A DNA stretch of 45,204 nt. Origin: Streptomyces coryli. GTDB lineage: Bacteria; Actinomycetota; Actinomycetes; Streptomycetales; Streptomycetaceae. The stretch is from assembly GCF_011044975.1 (NCBI RefSeq), contig NZ_JAAKZV010000039.1, positions 1 to 45,204 on the forward strand, read 5' to 3'. Position numbers and translations under genes: made by a program. Under the pieces are notes generated by a model that was not told the DNA's origin, did not search any database, and was given only the letters and a program-made list of their open reading frames with translations. How positions within the stretch are numbered: position 1 is the stretch's first letter; each line of letters begins with the position of its first letter. Of the stretch, positions 8,450 through 15,978 are shown one piece after another.

Positions 8450-8465
8450 TGTGACGCAGGTCACA
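8450..8465. promoter_or_regulatory. CRP-family binding site (perfect palindrome)
   Basis: TGTGA-N6-TCACA with extended perfect arms TGTGAC/GTCACA exactly fits the CRP consensus. It lies in the 349-base gene-free stretch between the RHS-PLA2 start (8210) and the end of propeller gene B (8560), about 170 bases upstream of the -35 box of the RHS-PLA2 promoter. The distance makes direct activation uncertain. Apart from this site, the promoter and a terminator, I see nothing else in the stretch. Confidence 0.5.
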
Positions 8466-8509
8466 TGGTTTCAAGATGTACAGCGGTTCAACTTCCGAGT
8501 GGTACGGAA

Positions 8510-8545
8510 CCGGGGCCCGGCCCTGGGGGGAGGGCCGGACCCCGG
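8510..8545 (-). terminator. Intrinsic terminator after propeller gene B
   Basis: Arms CCGGGGCCCGGCCCT and AGGGCCGGACCCCGG pair with one mismatch around a G6 loop, 14 bases after the stop codon. Confidence 0.7.
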
Positions 8546-8559
8546 GATCTGGGGTCGGC

Positions 8560-10050
8560 TCAGCCGGCGAAGTTGCCGCCGAACTGCGGGTAGCCGGTGG
8601 CGGAGACGCCCACCGACGAGGTGTAGACGGAGACCGCGCCGGTGTCGGAGATCTTGGTGCCGTCCGAGCGCAGGGCGTAGACCGCGCCGTTGCCGTTGTT
8701 CTCGCCGTAGGCGCCCACCGTCAGGTCGTCCTTGCCGTCGCCGTTGAGGTCGGCGATGTGCACGTCGGAGCCGAAGTAGTCGTACGCCTCGTTGCCGTTC
8801 GGCACGCCCGGGGTGTCCTGGCTGAAGAACTGGGCGCCCGTGCCCGTAATGCCGGAACCGTCCGCCGCGCCGTAGAGGACCGTCACCGCGCCGGTGTCGG
8901 TGACGCCGGCGAGGTTCTCCTCGGAGGCCGCGACGACGAGGTCGAGGTGGCCGTCGCCGTTGATGTCGCCGAGGTGCAGCTCGGAGCCGAAGGCGTCGCC
9001 CTTCTCGGAGGAGCCGGGGACGCCGGTGGTGTCCTGCGAATACGTGTCGGAGCCGCCGTTCGGGCCGGCCGCCGAGCCGTATGTGACGTTGACGTGGCCG
9101 CCGTCGGTGGAGCTGGGCGGTGCTGTCGCGACGTGGTCCCATTCCTGACCGGTGACGATGTCGCCGTAGCCGTCGCTGTTGAGGTCGCCGATGTCGGTGA
9201 TGACGCCCGGCTTGAGCTTCACCTGGCCGGTGGTGGTGAGGCCGGAACCGGAGCCGGGGAGGTAGTAGTTGGCGTTGTAGCCCGCCTGGCTGTCGGTCTC
9301 GAAGCCGTCCACCACCAGGTCGGCCCTGCCGTCGCCGTTCACATCGCCGGAGTGCAGGTTGAAGGCGCCGCGCTGCTCGGTGCCGCCGCTGTAGATCGGC
9401 GGCCTGACCGTGTAGTGGCCGCCCGTGGTCCCGGACGTGGCGATGCCGCCCTTGAACACGTCCAGCGTGGCGCCGGACGCGCCCACGACGAGGTCGTCCT
9501 TGCCGTCGCCGTCGTAGTCCGCGGCGTCCATGCTCCGGCCGAACCAGTCGTGCCCTGAGGGGCGCGGGTCCGTCACGGTGGTGCCGCCGGCGAGGCCGTT
9601 CGCCGAGCCCCAGAGGATCTGGACGGTGCCGCCTTCCTTGTCGGTGCCGACGTCCTCGCCGGGGGCGCCGGCGGCCAGGTCGGTGAACCCGTCGCCGTTG
9701 AAGTCGGCGGCGGTGGTGTCGCTGCCCCAGAAGTCGCCCGCCTCGGCGGTGCCGGGCACGCCGGTCGAGTTCTGGCTCAGCACGGTGCGGCGGGCGGCGG
9801 AGACGCCGGCCTGCGAGCCGTCGTTCTTCGCCCCGTACAGGACGACGATCTGCCCGGCGTCCGCCTTGCCGCCCACGTAGGCGCCCGAGGCGGAGGTGGC
9901 GAGGTCGCGGACCCCGTCGCCGTTGAAGTCGGCCATCGGCCGGAGCTCTTCGGCGGCCGAGGCGGCCGGGCTCCCGGTGAGGGCGAGCAGCCCGCCGGTG
10001 ACGGCGGCGGCCGCGGCGGTGGCCAGCGTTATACGGAAACGCTTGTGCAT
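8560..10050 (-). CDS. Secreted FG-GAP/VCBS seven-blade beta-propeller protein B
   Basis: A 496-aa exported protein. The ATG at 10050 is chosen over upstream in-frame codons because AGGAGA lies 8 bases before it and a signal peptide follows at once (HKRFRITLATAAAAAVTGG, cleavage near ASA-AE). Seven DxNxDGxxDL calcium loops are visible, from ADFNGDGVRDL to ADLNGDGKDDL, most with the GxPGxxE...FG linkers of integrin-type propellers. No enzyme domain is seen. It has its own ECF-like promoter 116 bases upstream and a terminator downstream, so it is probably monocistronic. Extracellular binding is the family-level guess. Confidence 0.9.
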   Translation of the reverse strand: MHKRFRITLATAAAAAVTGGLLALTGSPAASAAEELRPMADFNGDGVRDLATSASGAYVGGKADAGQIVVLYGAKNDGSQAGVSAARRTVLSQNSTGVPGTAEAGDFWGSDTTAADFNGDGFTDLAAGAPGEDVGTDKEGGTVQILWGSANGLAGGTTVTDPRPSGHDWFGRSMDAADYDGDGKDDLVVGASGATLDVFKGGIATSGTTGGHYTVRPPIYSGGTEQRGAFNLHSGDVNGDGRADLVVDGFETDSQAGYNANYYLPGSGSGLTTTGQVKLKPGVITDIGDLNSDGYGDIVTGQEWDHVATAPPSSTDGGHVNVTYGSAAGPNGGSDTYSQDTTGVPGSSEKGDAFGSELHLGDINGDGHLDLVVAASEENLAGVTDTGAVTVLYGAADGSGITGTGAQFFSQDTPGVPNGNEAYDYFGSDVHIADLNGDGKDDLTVGAYGENNGNGAVYALRSDGTKISDTGAVSVYTSSVGVSATGYPQFGGNFAG

Positions 10051-10165
10051 GCGGGATTCTCCTGGGCATGCGGGATGCGCGTCGGCGCGCATCACGTCCG
10101 ATGGAAGCCGAACCCCGCCTTCACCCGGATGTCGCCCGGGCTTCGCGTGAGGTTGGCGAACAGGA

Positions 10166-10191
10166 GACCTCTGGTGGGGCGCATGGGTTGT
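10166..10191 (-). promoter_or_regulatory. ECF-sigma-like promoter of propeller gene B
   Basis: The reverse strand reads CCGTACAACC, 17 bases, GTCTCC. It lies between genes B and C and leaves a leader of roughly 105 bases. Confidence 0.65.
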
Positions 10192-10236
10192 ACGGATACG
10201 GGGAAATATCTGCGTGAGTTGCCGGACAAGACGTGA

Positions 10237-10272
10237 CCCCGGTCCGCTCCCTGGGGAGAGAGCGGGCCGGGG
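10237..10272 (-). terminator. Intrinsic terminator after propeller gene C
   Basis: Arms CCCCGGTCCGCTC and GAGCGGGCCGGGG form a 13-bp stem with one G-T pair, 18 bases past the gene C stop codon. Confidence 0.75.
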
Positions 10273-10290
10273 CCTTGATGCGTCCGGGGG

Positions 10291-11718
10291 TCAGCGGCCG
10301 AAGGAGGAGCCGAAGCGCAGGCCGGCCGGTGAAGTGAAGCCGACGTCCGACGGGTTGAAGGACGTGATGCCCGAGGTCGTCAGGCCGGTGGAGGCGCCGC
10401 GGATCACCCAGACCGCGCCGGCGTCCGCCGTGGTCTTGATGTCCTCGCCGGGGGCGCCGACGAAAAGGTCGGACTTGCCGCCGCCGTTGATGTCCTTCAG
10501 CTGCACCGCCCCGCCGAAGCGGTCGCCCGCCTCGCCGACGCCCGGCACGCCGGCCGAGTCCTGGTCCAGGGCCTTGGCGCCGGTGGTGGTGATGCCGGTC
10601 GCCGAGCCCTTGAGGAGCACGACCGCGCCCGCGTCCGCCACCGTGCCGACGTCCTCGCCGGGGACGCCCGCCACCACGTCCAGGTTGCCGTCGCCGGTGA
10701 CGTCCGAGACCGACACCGCGCCGCCGAAAGCGTCGCCGGACTCGCCCGCGCCCGGGACGCCGGCCGTGTTCTGGTCGTAGGTCGTCTGCTTCCAGGCGTA
10801 CTGGCCCGCGCCGGTCGACTGGTTCTCCCACACCGTCACCGAGCCGTGCCCGTTCGTGCCCGGCTGGCCGGTGACCACGTCGGCGTCGCCGTCCTTGTCG
10901 AGGTCCCCGGCCGCGACCGAGCGCGGCGGGCCCTGGTCGGACATGACGTCGTGCCAGTAGCCGATGTCGCCGGCGCCGCCGGGGACGTAGGCGAGGAAGT
11001 CGCCCTCGCGGTGCTGGCCGGAGAGGAAGAAGGCGCCGTAGGAGCCGCGTCCGTTCTGGATGCCCACGAGGTCGTCCAGCTGGGCGTCGTCGGGGATGAA
11101 GTCGGCCTCCTCGCCGCTGACCCAGTCGGTGCCGTCGCCCTTCAGCGCCCCGTCGGAGTACCACCAGAAGTGCCGCCCGCTGACCACCTCGAGCTGCCGC
11201 GACCCCTCGTCGCCGTCGAGGTCGACGAAGGCGACGCCCTGGCCGAAGTTGCGGTCGTCCTGCGTCGGCGAGTTGAGGACGATGCCACCGTGCTTGGTCA
11301 GGCCGTTCGGGCCGCCGTAGACGATGGTGACGGAGCCGTCGGGCTTGCCGTCCACCTTTTCGTACGGGGAGCCCACGATCAGGTCCGCGTAGCCGTCCTT
11401 GTTGGCGTCCCCGGTGGTGACGCTCTCGCCGAACTGATCGCCCGCCTCGGCCGCCCCCGGCACGCCGGGCGAGGCCTGGGTGACCTTGATGGAACGGGCC
11501 GGGGAGACGCCGCTCGCGGACCCGTATGTGACGACCACGGCGCCGGTGTCCCCGTTCGCATTGGGCACGCCGATAGCCATGTCCCGGTAGCCGTCGCCGT
11601 TCAGGTCGTCGCGCAGCTTGGACTGCGCGCCGATCGCGTTGCCGGGCACGGTGAGGCTCAGCCCGGCGGCGGCCAGCGTCGCCGCCGTGATGGCGGCGGC
11701 GAGAGTGCGGGTGCGCAT
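10291..11718 (-). CDS. Secreted FG-GAP/VCBS seven-blade beta-propeller protein C
   Basis: A 475-aa exported protein. Two ATG codons, 11724 and 11718, follow CTGGAG; 11718 has the better spacing (9 bases) and is used here. The signal peptide is RTRTLAAAITAATLAAAGLS. Blade motifs run from DDLNGDGYRDM to KDINGGGKSDL. The third and fourth blades are degenerate (DLDGDEGSRQL, and a stretch with only DDLVGIQNGRG). GVPGED loops are repeated in the C-terminal half. The protein ends in RFGSSFGR, a tail type shared with other proteins of the block. An ECF-like promoter lies 43 bases upstream, just past the stop of the broken lipoprotein gene. Confidence 0.88.
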   Translation of the reverse strand: MRTRTLAAAITAATLAAAGLSLTVPGNAIGAQSKLRDDLNGDGYRDMAIGVPNANGDTGAVVVTYGSASGVSPARSIKVTQASPGVPGAAEAGDQFGESVTTGDANKDGYADLIVGSPYEKVDGKPDGSVTIVYGGPNGLTKHGGIVLNSPTQDDRNFGQGVAFVDLDGDEGSRQLEVVSGRHFWWYSDGALKGDGTDWVSGEEADFIPDDAQLDDLVGIQNGRGSYGAFFLSGQHREGDFLAYVPGGAGDIGYWHDVMSDQGPPRSVAAGDLDKDGDADVVTGQPGTNGHGSVTVWENQSTGAGQYAWKQTTYDQNTAGVPGAGESGDAFGGAVSVSDVTGDGNLDVVAGVPGEDVGTVADAGAVVLLKGSATGITTTGAKALDQDSAGVPGVGEAGDRFGGAVQLKDINGGGKSDLFVGAPGEDIKTTADAGAVWVIRGASTGLTTSGITSFNPSDVGFTSPAGLRFGSSFGR

Positions 11719-11760
11719 GTGCATCGACTCCAGAGAACGGGGACAGGTGCGTACGGGTGT

Positions 11761-11786
11761 GACAGCTGTGGCGGCCAAAGGGTTGT
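11761..11786 (-). promoter_or_regulatory. ECF-sigma-like promoter of propeller gene C
   Basis: The reverse strand reads CCGCACAACC, 17 bases, GTCACA, in the 75-base gap between the lipoprotein gene and gene C. Confidence 0.65.
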
Positions 11787-11793
11787 GCGGAGG

Positions 11794-12818
11794 CTACGGG
11801 CGGGTGAACGGCTCGTCCGTAAAGGCGGTTTCGTCCCGGCCGCGGTCGGTGACCCACACGTGCGTGGGGTTCCCGTCGAACTCCACCCACCAGCGCAGCA
11901 CGACCTCGGCCCGCCCGTCCCCGTCGTAGTCCCGGACCGCCGCGCCCCGGACCGGCTCGCGGCGTATGTGCGGCTTCAGCTTCTTGCCGTGCAGCCGGGC
12001 GGGCCCGGTCCTGACGACGGTCCGGGCCGCGTCCTCGCCGAGCCGGACCTGCTGGGTACGGGCCGAGCCGCCGAAGTACACCGTGGCGGTGCGGTGGACG
12101 CCGGCTTCCTCACTCTCGTAGCCCGGCTCGTTGTTGCGCGAGCCGTTGTCGCCGATGACGACGTCGCCGCTGCCGTCGCCGGTGGCGCGGGCCACCAGGT
12201 CGGTGGCCCGGTCGAGCGCGGGGTGCCGGAGCGGGTGAAGGGGCCGTATTCGATCCGGTACGGGGGCGTCTCGCCGATCTTGTCGTGGGGGAGGACGGCG
12301 AGCTCCGTACGGCCGTCGCCGTTGTAGTCGCCGGGGGTGGTGTAGGCCTGTGGCCACCGGGTGGGTTCGGCGCGGCGGCCGGGGCCCGCGGGGCCGCCCC
12401 AGACGACCTTGCCGTCGATCATGATGTCGGCGTAGCGGTCGCCGTCGAGGTCGGCGGTGGTGGCGGGCGACGCGGAGGTCTCGAGGGCTGCGGGGGTACC
12501 CGGCAGCGCCACCCAACGCGTCGCCGGGTCAATGCCGTTCGCGGACCCGTAGACGATCGCGAGATAGCCCTGGGCGCCCTGTCCCGACGGCACCGAGCCC
12601 ACGTACACGAGGTCCGGGTGCCCGTCGCCGTTGACGTCGTCGGGGAGCGCGCTGCCCTTGCCGCGCGGCACGGGGGCGGTGGCGGTCGGGGTGGGCACGG
12701 CGCTCTGCCGGCCCGTGGCGCGGTCCCCGCCCTCACCGCCCTCACCGCCCGCGTCGCCGCAGGCGGTGAGGAGCAGGAGGGCGGCCGTGCCGCAGCCGAT
12801 GGCCGCACGGTGGCGCAT
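11794..12818 (-). pseudogene. FG-GAP/VCBS propeller lipoprotein, frameshifted
   Basis: Two overlapping reading frames join into one protein of 341 aa if a single base is added. The first frame (from ATG 12818) has a lipoprotein signal with lipobox LTAC (Cys20), a Gly/Glu linker and three blade motifs (DVNGDGHPDL, DLDGDRYADI, DYNGDGRTEL). It then loses homology after YGPFTRSGTP. The second frame picks up with ALDRATDLVARATGDGSGDVVIG and carries two more blades, the last DYDGDGRAEV. The switch falls in a run of four C (12220-12223 on the forward strand), where five would restore the frame. Sequencing error and real mutation are both possible. Its start lies 4 bases after the stop of gene D, so translation is probably coupled. 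Confidence 0.85.
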
Positions 12819-12822
12819 GTGA

Positions 12823-14277
12823 TCAGCGGCCGAGGAAGACGCCCAGGCGGTAGTCCGCGGACTGCGCGGGCAGGCCGAGGGCGGTCGGGGTGAGGTTCTT
12901 CGACCCCGTGGCGGTGGTGCCCGACGCGCTGCCCGGCAGGGTGACGATGCGGCCGTCGCCGGAGTCCTCGCCGGTGACGCCGGCCGCGATGTCCGCCTTG
13001 CCGTCCTTGTTCAGGTCGCGCACCACCAGCCCGCCGGCGAAGTGGTCGCCCGCCTCGTCGGCGCCGGAGACGCCCGCGGTGCCCTGCGAGAAGGCCGCGG
13101 CGCCGCGCTGGGCGCCGTACAGCACCGTGGCCGAGCCGGCGTCCTCGAGCGTGCCGATGTCCTCGAACGGGGTGCCGGCGACGAGGTCGTCGTGGCCGTC
13201 ACCGTTGAGGTCGCCGGCGGCCAGCGCGGAGCCGAAGGAGTCGCCGGCCTCGGACTCGCCGGCGCCGCTACCGGGGACCCCGGCCGACTCCTGGCTGATG
13301 TCCTGCGGCGCCCGGGTCCCGGCCGGGCCCTCGGCGCCGCCGAAGGCGATGCGCACGATGCCGCCGTTGCCGGGGGTGATCGGGTACGGCGGGTTCTCGG
13401 CCTCGCTGCTGTTCATGGCGTCGCCGAACGCCAGGTCGTCGACGCCGTCGTGGTCGAAGTCGCCGGCGGCGATGGACTCGCCCGTAAAGCCGCGGGACCA
13501 CGCGTCGACCGGCTTCAGGCCGTCGGCGGTGCCGCGCAGGAACACCGTGCCGTAACCGTCGGAGCCGCCGTATGTCAGCGCCGCGTCGGGGCGGCCGTCG
13601 TCGTCGAAGTCGCCGGTGGCGAAGCTGGTGATGCGCGCGAAGTGCAGCAGGCCGTCGTCCGGGACGGGCTTGAGTTCGGACGGCGTGCTGCCGGGCGCGA
13701 ACGGCCCGGTGGAGTACGAGAGGCTGCCGCCTTCCTCGCCCGGATTCCCGGCGAGGATGTCGGCCTTGCCGTCGCCGGTGACGTCGGTGATGGCGAGGGC
13801 GGAGCCGCCGTAGCCGACGATGCCACCGCCCGGGCCCTTGACGGACGTACCGCCGGAGAGGCCCTTCGCCGAGCCCCAGAGGATGGTGAGGCGGCCGGTC
13901 CCCGCGTCCTCGTTGGAGGCGGAGACGACGAGGTCTGCGTAGCCGTCGGCGTTGAGGTCGGCGCTGGTCGACCGGGTGCCGAAGCGGTCGTTGGCCTCGG
14001 AGGAGCCGGGGACGCCGGCGCTGGACTGGCTGATCCGGTAGGCGGCGCCCGCGTTGGCGCCGCTCGCCGAGCCGGGGGTGACGGAGACGTAGCCCGCGGC
14101 GGCGTAGCCGTTCGCGGTGCCGCTGGGCACGCCGGCGACGAGGTCGCGGTAGCCGTCGCCGTTGAAGTCGAACGGCTTGGCGGGCTCGGCGCCCTGGGCG
14201 GAGCCCGGCAGGACGGTGAGGCCGGCGGCCACGAGGGCGGCGCCGGTGACGGCCGCCGCCATGGTGCGTTTACGCAT
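12823..14277 (-). CDS. Secreted FG-GAP/VCBS seven-blade beta-propeller protein D
   Basis: A 484-aa exported protein. ATG 14277 follows GGGAGA at a 4-base spacing. The signal peptide is RKRTMAAAVTGAALVAAGL, cleaved near AQG-AE. Seven calcium-loop motifs run from DFNGDGYRDL to DLNKDGKADI. Gene E, next upstream, is a close paralogue: both have PGSAQGAEPAK at the mature N-terminus, SADLNADGYADLVVSA, and an RAPQDI...ESAGVPGSG or equivalent insert in the fifth to sixth blade. Tandem duplication is likely. It appears to share an operon with the lipoprotein gene and possibly gene E. A weaker copy of the ECF-like motif lies 25 bases upstream. Confidence 0.9.
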   Translation of the reverse strand: MRKRTMAAAVTGAALVAAGLTVLPGSAQGAEPAKPFDFNGDGYRDLVAGVPSGTANGYAAAGYVSVTPGSASGANAGAAYRISQSSAGVPGSSEANDRFGTRSTSADLNADGYADLVVSASNEDAGTGRLTILWGSAKGLSGGTSVKGPGGGIVGYGGSALAITDVTGDGKADILAGNPGEEGGSLSYSTGPFAPGSTPSELKPVPDDGLLHFARITSFATGDFDDDGRPDAALTYGGSDGYGTVFLRGTADGLKPVDAWSRGFTGESIAAGDFDHDGVDDLAFGDAMNSSEAENPPYPITPGNGGIVRIAFGGAEGPAGTRAPQDISQESAGVPGSGAGESEAGDSFGSALAAGDLNGDGHDDLVAGTPFEDIGTLEDAGSATVLYGAQRGAAAFSQGTAGVSGADEAGDHFAGGLVVRDLNKDGKADIAAGVTGEDSGDGRIVTLPGSASGTTATGSKNLTPTALGLPAQSADYRLGVFLGR

Positions 14278-14301
14278 GAAATCTCCCGTATGAGCGGCAA
14301 T

Positions 14302-14326
14302 GACGCAGTGTGTGATGGGCAGTTGG
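14302..14326 (-). promoter_or_regulatory. Degenerate ECF-like promoter upstream of gene D
   Basis: The reverse strand reads CCAACT, 16 bases, GTCATT. It keeps the core CAAC and GTC but differs by one base in spacing and in the flanks, so it may be decayed or unused. Confidence 0.3.
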
Positions 14327-14335
14327 GGTCGGTCG

Positions 14336-15781
14336 TCAGCCGAGCAGGCGGCCGAAGTAGTAGGGGATGGTGTCCGCCGGCAGGCCGAGGCCCGCGGGCG
14401 TGAAGTTCTTGGAGCCGGTGGCGGTCAGTCCGTCGGCGGTGGCCGGAAGCAGCGCCGCCCGGCCGGTGTTGCCGTTCTCGCCGGGGACGCCGGCGGCGAG
14501 GTCCGCGCGGCCGTCGCCGATGTGGTCGCGCACCGCGAGGCCGTCACCGAAGCGGTCCTTGGCCTCGTTGTTGCCCGCGATCCCGGGGCTGCCCTGGTTG
14601 AAGGACTGCGCGCCGCCGTCGCCGTAGAGCAGGGTGACCGCGCCCGCGTCGGTGGCGGCGCCGATGTCCTCGCCCGGGGTGCCGATGGCGAGGTCGGCGC
14701 GGCCGTCGCCGTCGATGTCGCCCACGGCGAGCCGGTCGCCGAAGCCGTCCTGCCGCTCGGTGTCACCCGTGCCGGAGCCGGGCACGCCCGGGGTCTCCTG
14801 CGTGATGTCCTGCGGCGCCCGGGTCCCGGCCGGGCCCGCCTGGCTGCCGTAAACGACGCGCACGGTGCCGCCGTTGCCGGGCGTGACCGGGTACTCGTCC
14901 GGCTGCTCGGCCTCGGGAGTGCCGGCGGCCGCGTGGCCGTAGACGAGGTCGGCGTAGCCGTCCTTGTCGACGTCACCGGCGGCCAGCGAGCTGCCCCACG
15001 ACCCGTCGTACCAGCCGCGGTCGACCACGAGTCCGGTCGCGGTGCCGCGCAGCAGCCGGCTGCCGGTGTCCTCGATGCCGGCGTAGGTGACGGCGAGGTC
15101 GGTGCGGCCGTCGCCGTTGAAGTCGCCGGCGGCGAAGTCGCGGAGGTGGGTGAAGTGCGGCATGTCGTCGTCGATGCGGGTCAGCCCGGCCGGGGTGGTG
15201 CCGCGGGTGAAGGGCCCCTTGGCATACGACAGCGAGCCCACCTCTTCGCCGTCGTTGCCGCTGACGATGTCGGCGGTGCCGTCGCCGGTGACGTCGGCGA
15301 TCACCACGCCCACGCCGCCGTAGCCGTTGAAGCCGCCGCCGCTCGGGATCGTCGCGCCGCCGCTGAGGCCGGACTTGGCGCCCCAGAGGATGGTGAGCCG
15401 GCCCGCGTCGTCGTCCTCGCCGGCCGCGGAGACGACGAGATCGGCGTAACCGTCGGCGTTGAGGTCGGCGCTCTCGAAGGCGGCGCCGAAGCGGTCGTAC
15501 TGCTCCGAGGAGCCGGGCACGCCCGTGCTGGACTGGCTGACCCGGTAGGCCTTCCCGGCGACCGGGCCGCTCGCGCTGCCCGGCACCACGCTGACGTAGC
15601 CGGCGTATGTCGCGCCGCCGACCGTGCCCCCGGATACCCCGGCGACGAGGTCGCGGTGGCCGTCCCCGTTGAAGTCGTACGCCTTGGCCGGCTCGGCCCC
15701 CTGGGCGGAGCCCGGCAGCGTCGAGAGGCCGGCGGCCGCGAGCGCGGCGCCGGCGAGAGCGGCGATCGTGCGTCTTCGCAT
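14336..15781 (-). CDS. Secreted FG-GAP/VCBS seven-blade beta-propeller protein E
   Basis: A 481-aa exported protein, paralogue of gene D. ATG 15781 is chosen because AGGAG lies about 5 bases upstream and the signal peptide starts there (RRRTIAALAGAALAAAGLS, cleavage near AQG-AE). In-frame codons further upstream lack support. Seven blade motifs run from DFNGDGHRDL to DHIGDGRADL; the last has lost its usual Asp-Asn pattern. The 58-base gap to gene D holds no convincing terminator, so E, D and the lipoprotein may form one transcript. An ECF-like promoter lies 100 bases upstream. Confidence 0.9.
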   Translation of the reverse strand: MRRRTIAALAGAALAAAGLSTLPGSAQGAEPAKAYDFNGDGHRDLVAGVSGGTVGGATYAGYVSVVPGSASGPVAGKAYRVSQSSTGVPGSSEQYDRFGAAFESADLNADGYADLVVSAAGEDDDAGRLTILWGAKSGLSGGATIPSGGGFNGYGGVGVVIADVTGDGTADIVSGNDGEEVGSLSYAKGPFTRGTTPAGLTRIDDDMPHFTHLRDFAAGDFNGDGRTDLAVTYAGIEDTGSRLLRGTATGLVVDRGWYDGSWGSSLAAGDVDKDGYADLVYGHAAAGTPEAEQPDEYPVTPGNGGTVRVVYGSQAGPAGTRAPQDITQETPGVPGSGTGDTERQDGFGDRLAVGDIDGDGRADLAIGTPGEDIGAATDAGAVTLLYGDGGAQSFNQGSPGIAGNNEAKDRFGDGLAVRDHIGDGRADLAAGVPGENGNTGRAALLPATADGLTATGSKNFTPAGLGLPADTIPYYFGRLLG

Positions 15782-15880
15782 GAGAGCTCCTGCGGGGGAT
15801 CCGTATGAGGCCGTACGTGCCGGGAGCGGCGAGGAAAGTCTTGTGTGACGCGGGAGGCAAAACTCAGGCGTCGTGGACAT

Positions 15881-15906
15881 GACTCACGAGTGACGTCTTT
15901 GGTTGT
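15881..15906 (-). promoter_or_regulatory. ECF-sigma-like promoter of propeller gene E
   Basis: The reverse strand reads CCGTACAACC, 17 bases, GTCATG, with a leader of about 90-100 bases before gene E. Confidence 0.65.
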
Positions 15907-15907
15907 A

Positions 15908-15924
15908 CGGGCCCCGCGGGCCCG
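15908..15924 (-). terminator. Short GC-rich hairpin after propeller gene F
   Basis: Arms CGGGCCC/GGGCCCG close a 3-base loop about 50 bases past the gene F stop, right before the gene E promoter. It is a weak terminator candidate without a T-tract. Confidence 0.4.
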
Positions 15925-15927
15925 CGC

Positions 15928-15978
15928 TCAGTGCTCCAGGACCGAGCCGAAACGGATCGCGCCGTGCGGCGGGGTCAG
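15928..15978 (-). other. Relic propeller C-terminal tail out of frame with gene F
   Basis: Overlapping the gene F stop in another frame is a 16-codon stretch reading LTPPHGAIRFGSVLEH and then a stop. It resembles the family tail RFGSSFGR at the end of protein C. It may be the remnant of an older 3' end left by a frameshift or recombination. The stretch is short, so chance similarity cannot be excluded. Confidence 0.35.

Noticed and set aside
12200-12240. Programmed ribosomal frameshift in the propeller lipoprotein
   Set aside because: The C-run is short, there is no slippery heptamer or obvious downstream pseudoknot, and no biological precedent in the family; mutation or sequencing error is simpler.
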